DNA from: CAWBCI01 sp963787195
GTDB taxonomy: Bacteria > Bacteroidota > Bacteroidia > Bacteroidales > JAGOPY01
Assembly (NCBI GenBank): GCA_963787195.1
Contig: CAWBCI010000006.1
Location: forward strand, 1 to 64,000
Direction: 5' to 3'
Length of the DNA stretch: 64,000 nt
This document shows positions 63,440 through 64,000 of this stretch, piece after piece; the stretch's first letter is position 1, and every line of letters starts with the position of its first letter. Under the pieces are notes generated by a model. It did not search any database, had not been told where the DNA came from, and saw nothing but the letters and a program-made list of their open reading frames with translations. The translations under genes were made by a program, and so were the position numbers.

Positions 63440-63595
63440 TAGGCTTATAACCTGTCATTTAAAAATATTATTCCAGCATTAATAAAAATTAATGCAATAA
63501 TCGATAATTGTTCTACTGAAAACGGCATCAGAAAACAGATTATTAAAGGTGCCCTTCAATAAACTTGAATATTAACAGCAATTAAACATTGTCTT

Positions 63596-64000
63596 ATGAA
63601 AAACCTTCTACTAAGATCCACAAAACAAATCATCAATAAAGTTACAAGAATTATAATATTCTTTGTTGCTCTTGGATTTTTTGGGTCATCTGCATATTCG
63701 CAGATAACGTCGACAACTCCATCGTCCCGATGTGGTGAGGGCACGCTCGTTTTGCACGCCACGGCCAGTTCAGGGACCATTACATGGTATGATGTTCCGT
63801 TTTATGGAACTGAAATTACCGAAGGAATTTCAGATGGGGGGACTACCTTTACAACACCGTTCCTCGCAGTAACCAAGACTTATTATGTTGACGCTGTTGA
63901 TGAAAATGGGTGTTCGATAAATCCGGATGACGCACGTGTTACTGTAATTGCAACTATTAGCGCCAACTCCATCCAGGCCATCATTTTTTATGTCAGCAAT
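63596..64000 (+). CDS. Secreted Ig-like (CHU-type) surface protein, start only (cut by the window end)
   Basis: From ATG 63596 the frame stays open for 135 codons to the edge. It has a basic, hydrophobic signal peptide of about 40 residues ending AYSQ. The mature part starts TSTTPSSRCGEGTLVLHATAS, followed by TWYDVPFYGT and the TKTYYVDAVDENGCSI strand. This is the Ig_7-type domain that repeats in large CHU/T9SS surface proteins. It probably belongs to a much longer protein. It lies 156 bp behind the cohesin-like gene. Confidence 0.75.
   Translation, partial: MKNLLLRSTKQIINKVTRIIIFFVALGFFGSSAYSQITSTTPSSRCGEGTLVLHATASSGTITWYDVPFYGTEITEGISDGGTTFTTPFLAVTKTYYVDAVDENGCSINPDDARVTVIATISANSIQAIIFYVSN

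Noticed and set aside
1..64000. CRISPR arrays, insertion sequences, prophage or restriction systems
   Set aside because: No regularly spaced direct repeats, transposase, integrase, phage structural or methylase genes were seen on either strand.

Overview
The window comes from a Bacteroidota chromosome, probably order Bacteroidales or a close relative. The evidence is a type IX secretion (T9SS) type B C-terminal domain protein, a CHU-type Ig domain, DUF6089, DUF2807 and DUF2723 proteins, paired OmpH/Skp genes behind BamA, and repeated TAnnTTTG boxes (the Bacteroidetes -7 promoter element) upstream of many genes. Base composition is moderately AT-rich and even. No integrase, transposase, phage gene or CRISPR array was seen, so this looks like core chromosome.

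Layout. 0.1-8.4 kb (minus strand): acetate/acyl-CoA cluster with an outer-membrane porin, AMP-forming acetyl-CoA synthetase (acs), a SatP/YaaH acetate transporter, a GNAT-like protein, and an ADP-forming acyl-CoA synthetase fused to a GNAT domain (Pat-like). 8.7-11 kb: a frameshifted GT-C glycosyltransferase behind yebC. 11.3-14.5 kb: ECF sigma factor, membrane anti-sigma factor with a duplicated N-terminal module, and a DUF2807/beta-barrel surface protein. 14.6-19 kb: lepA, then two tandem GAPDH-family genes, the first lacking the catalytic cysteine. 19-21.7 kb: a T9SS cargo protein. 21.8-31 kb: rsh-fur-purA (plus) converging on tRNA-Gln-rimP-nusA-infB (minus). 31-38.4 kb: DUF2723 membrane protein, a chain of intergenic hairpins, lgt, a GT28-like transferase, dprA and a PrsW-like protease. 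38.5-49.2 kb (plus): cupin, rsgA, CBS-domain protein, BamA-like protein, nadK, DUF6089, uppS, bamA, two skp genes and a DUF302 protein. 49.3-56.8 kb (minus): mscS, gamma-carbonic-anhydrase-like protein, nadB, sucB, sucA, and a small 2[4Fe-4S] ferredoxin. 57.3-60.2 kb (plus): korA-korB. 60.2-64 kb: an AT-rich gap, a secreted protein with three cohesin-like repeats, and the start of a CHU/Ig-type surface protein running off the window.

How the parts fit. The first cluster could import acetate, activate it by two routes and possibly control Acs by lysine acetylation. The sucAB / ferredoxin / korAB block places an NAD-linked and a ferredoxin-linked route of 2-oxoglutarate oxidation back to back. 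The 40-48.7 kb block serves envelope biogenesis (undecaprenyl-PP synthesis, Bam complex, periplasmic chaperones). The strongest oddities are the GAPDH pseudoenzyme translationally coupled to true GAPDH, the tRNA-plus-hairpin leader of the rimP-nusA-infB operon, and the anti-sigma factor with a doubled sensor/binding module.
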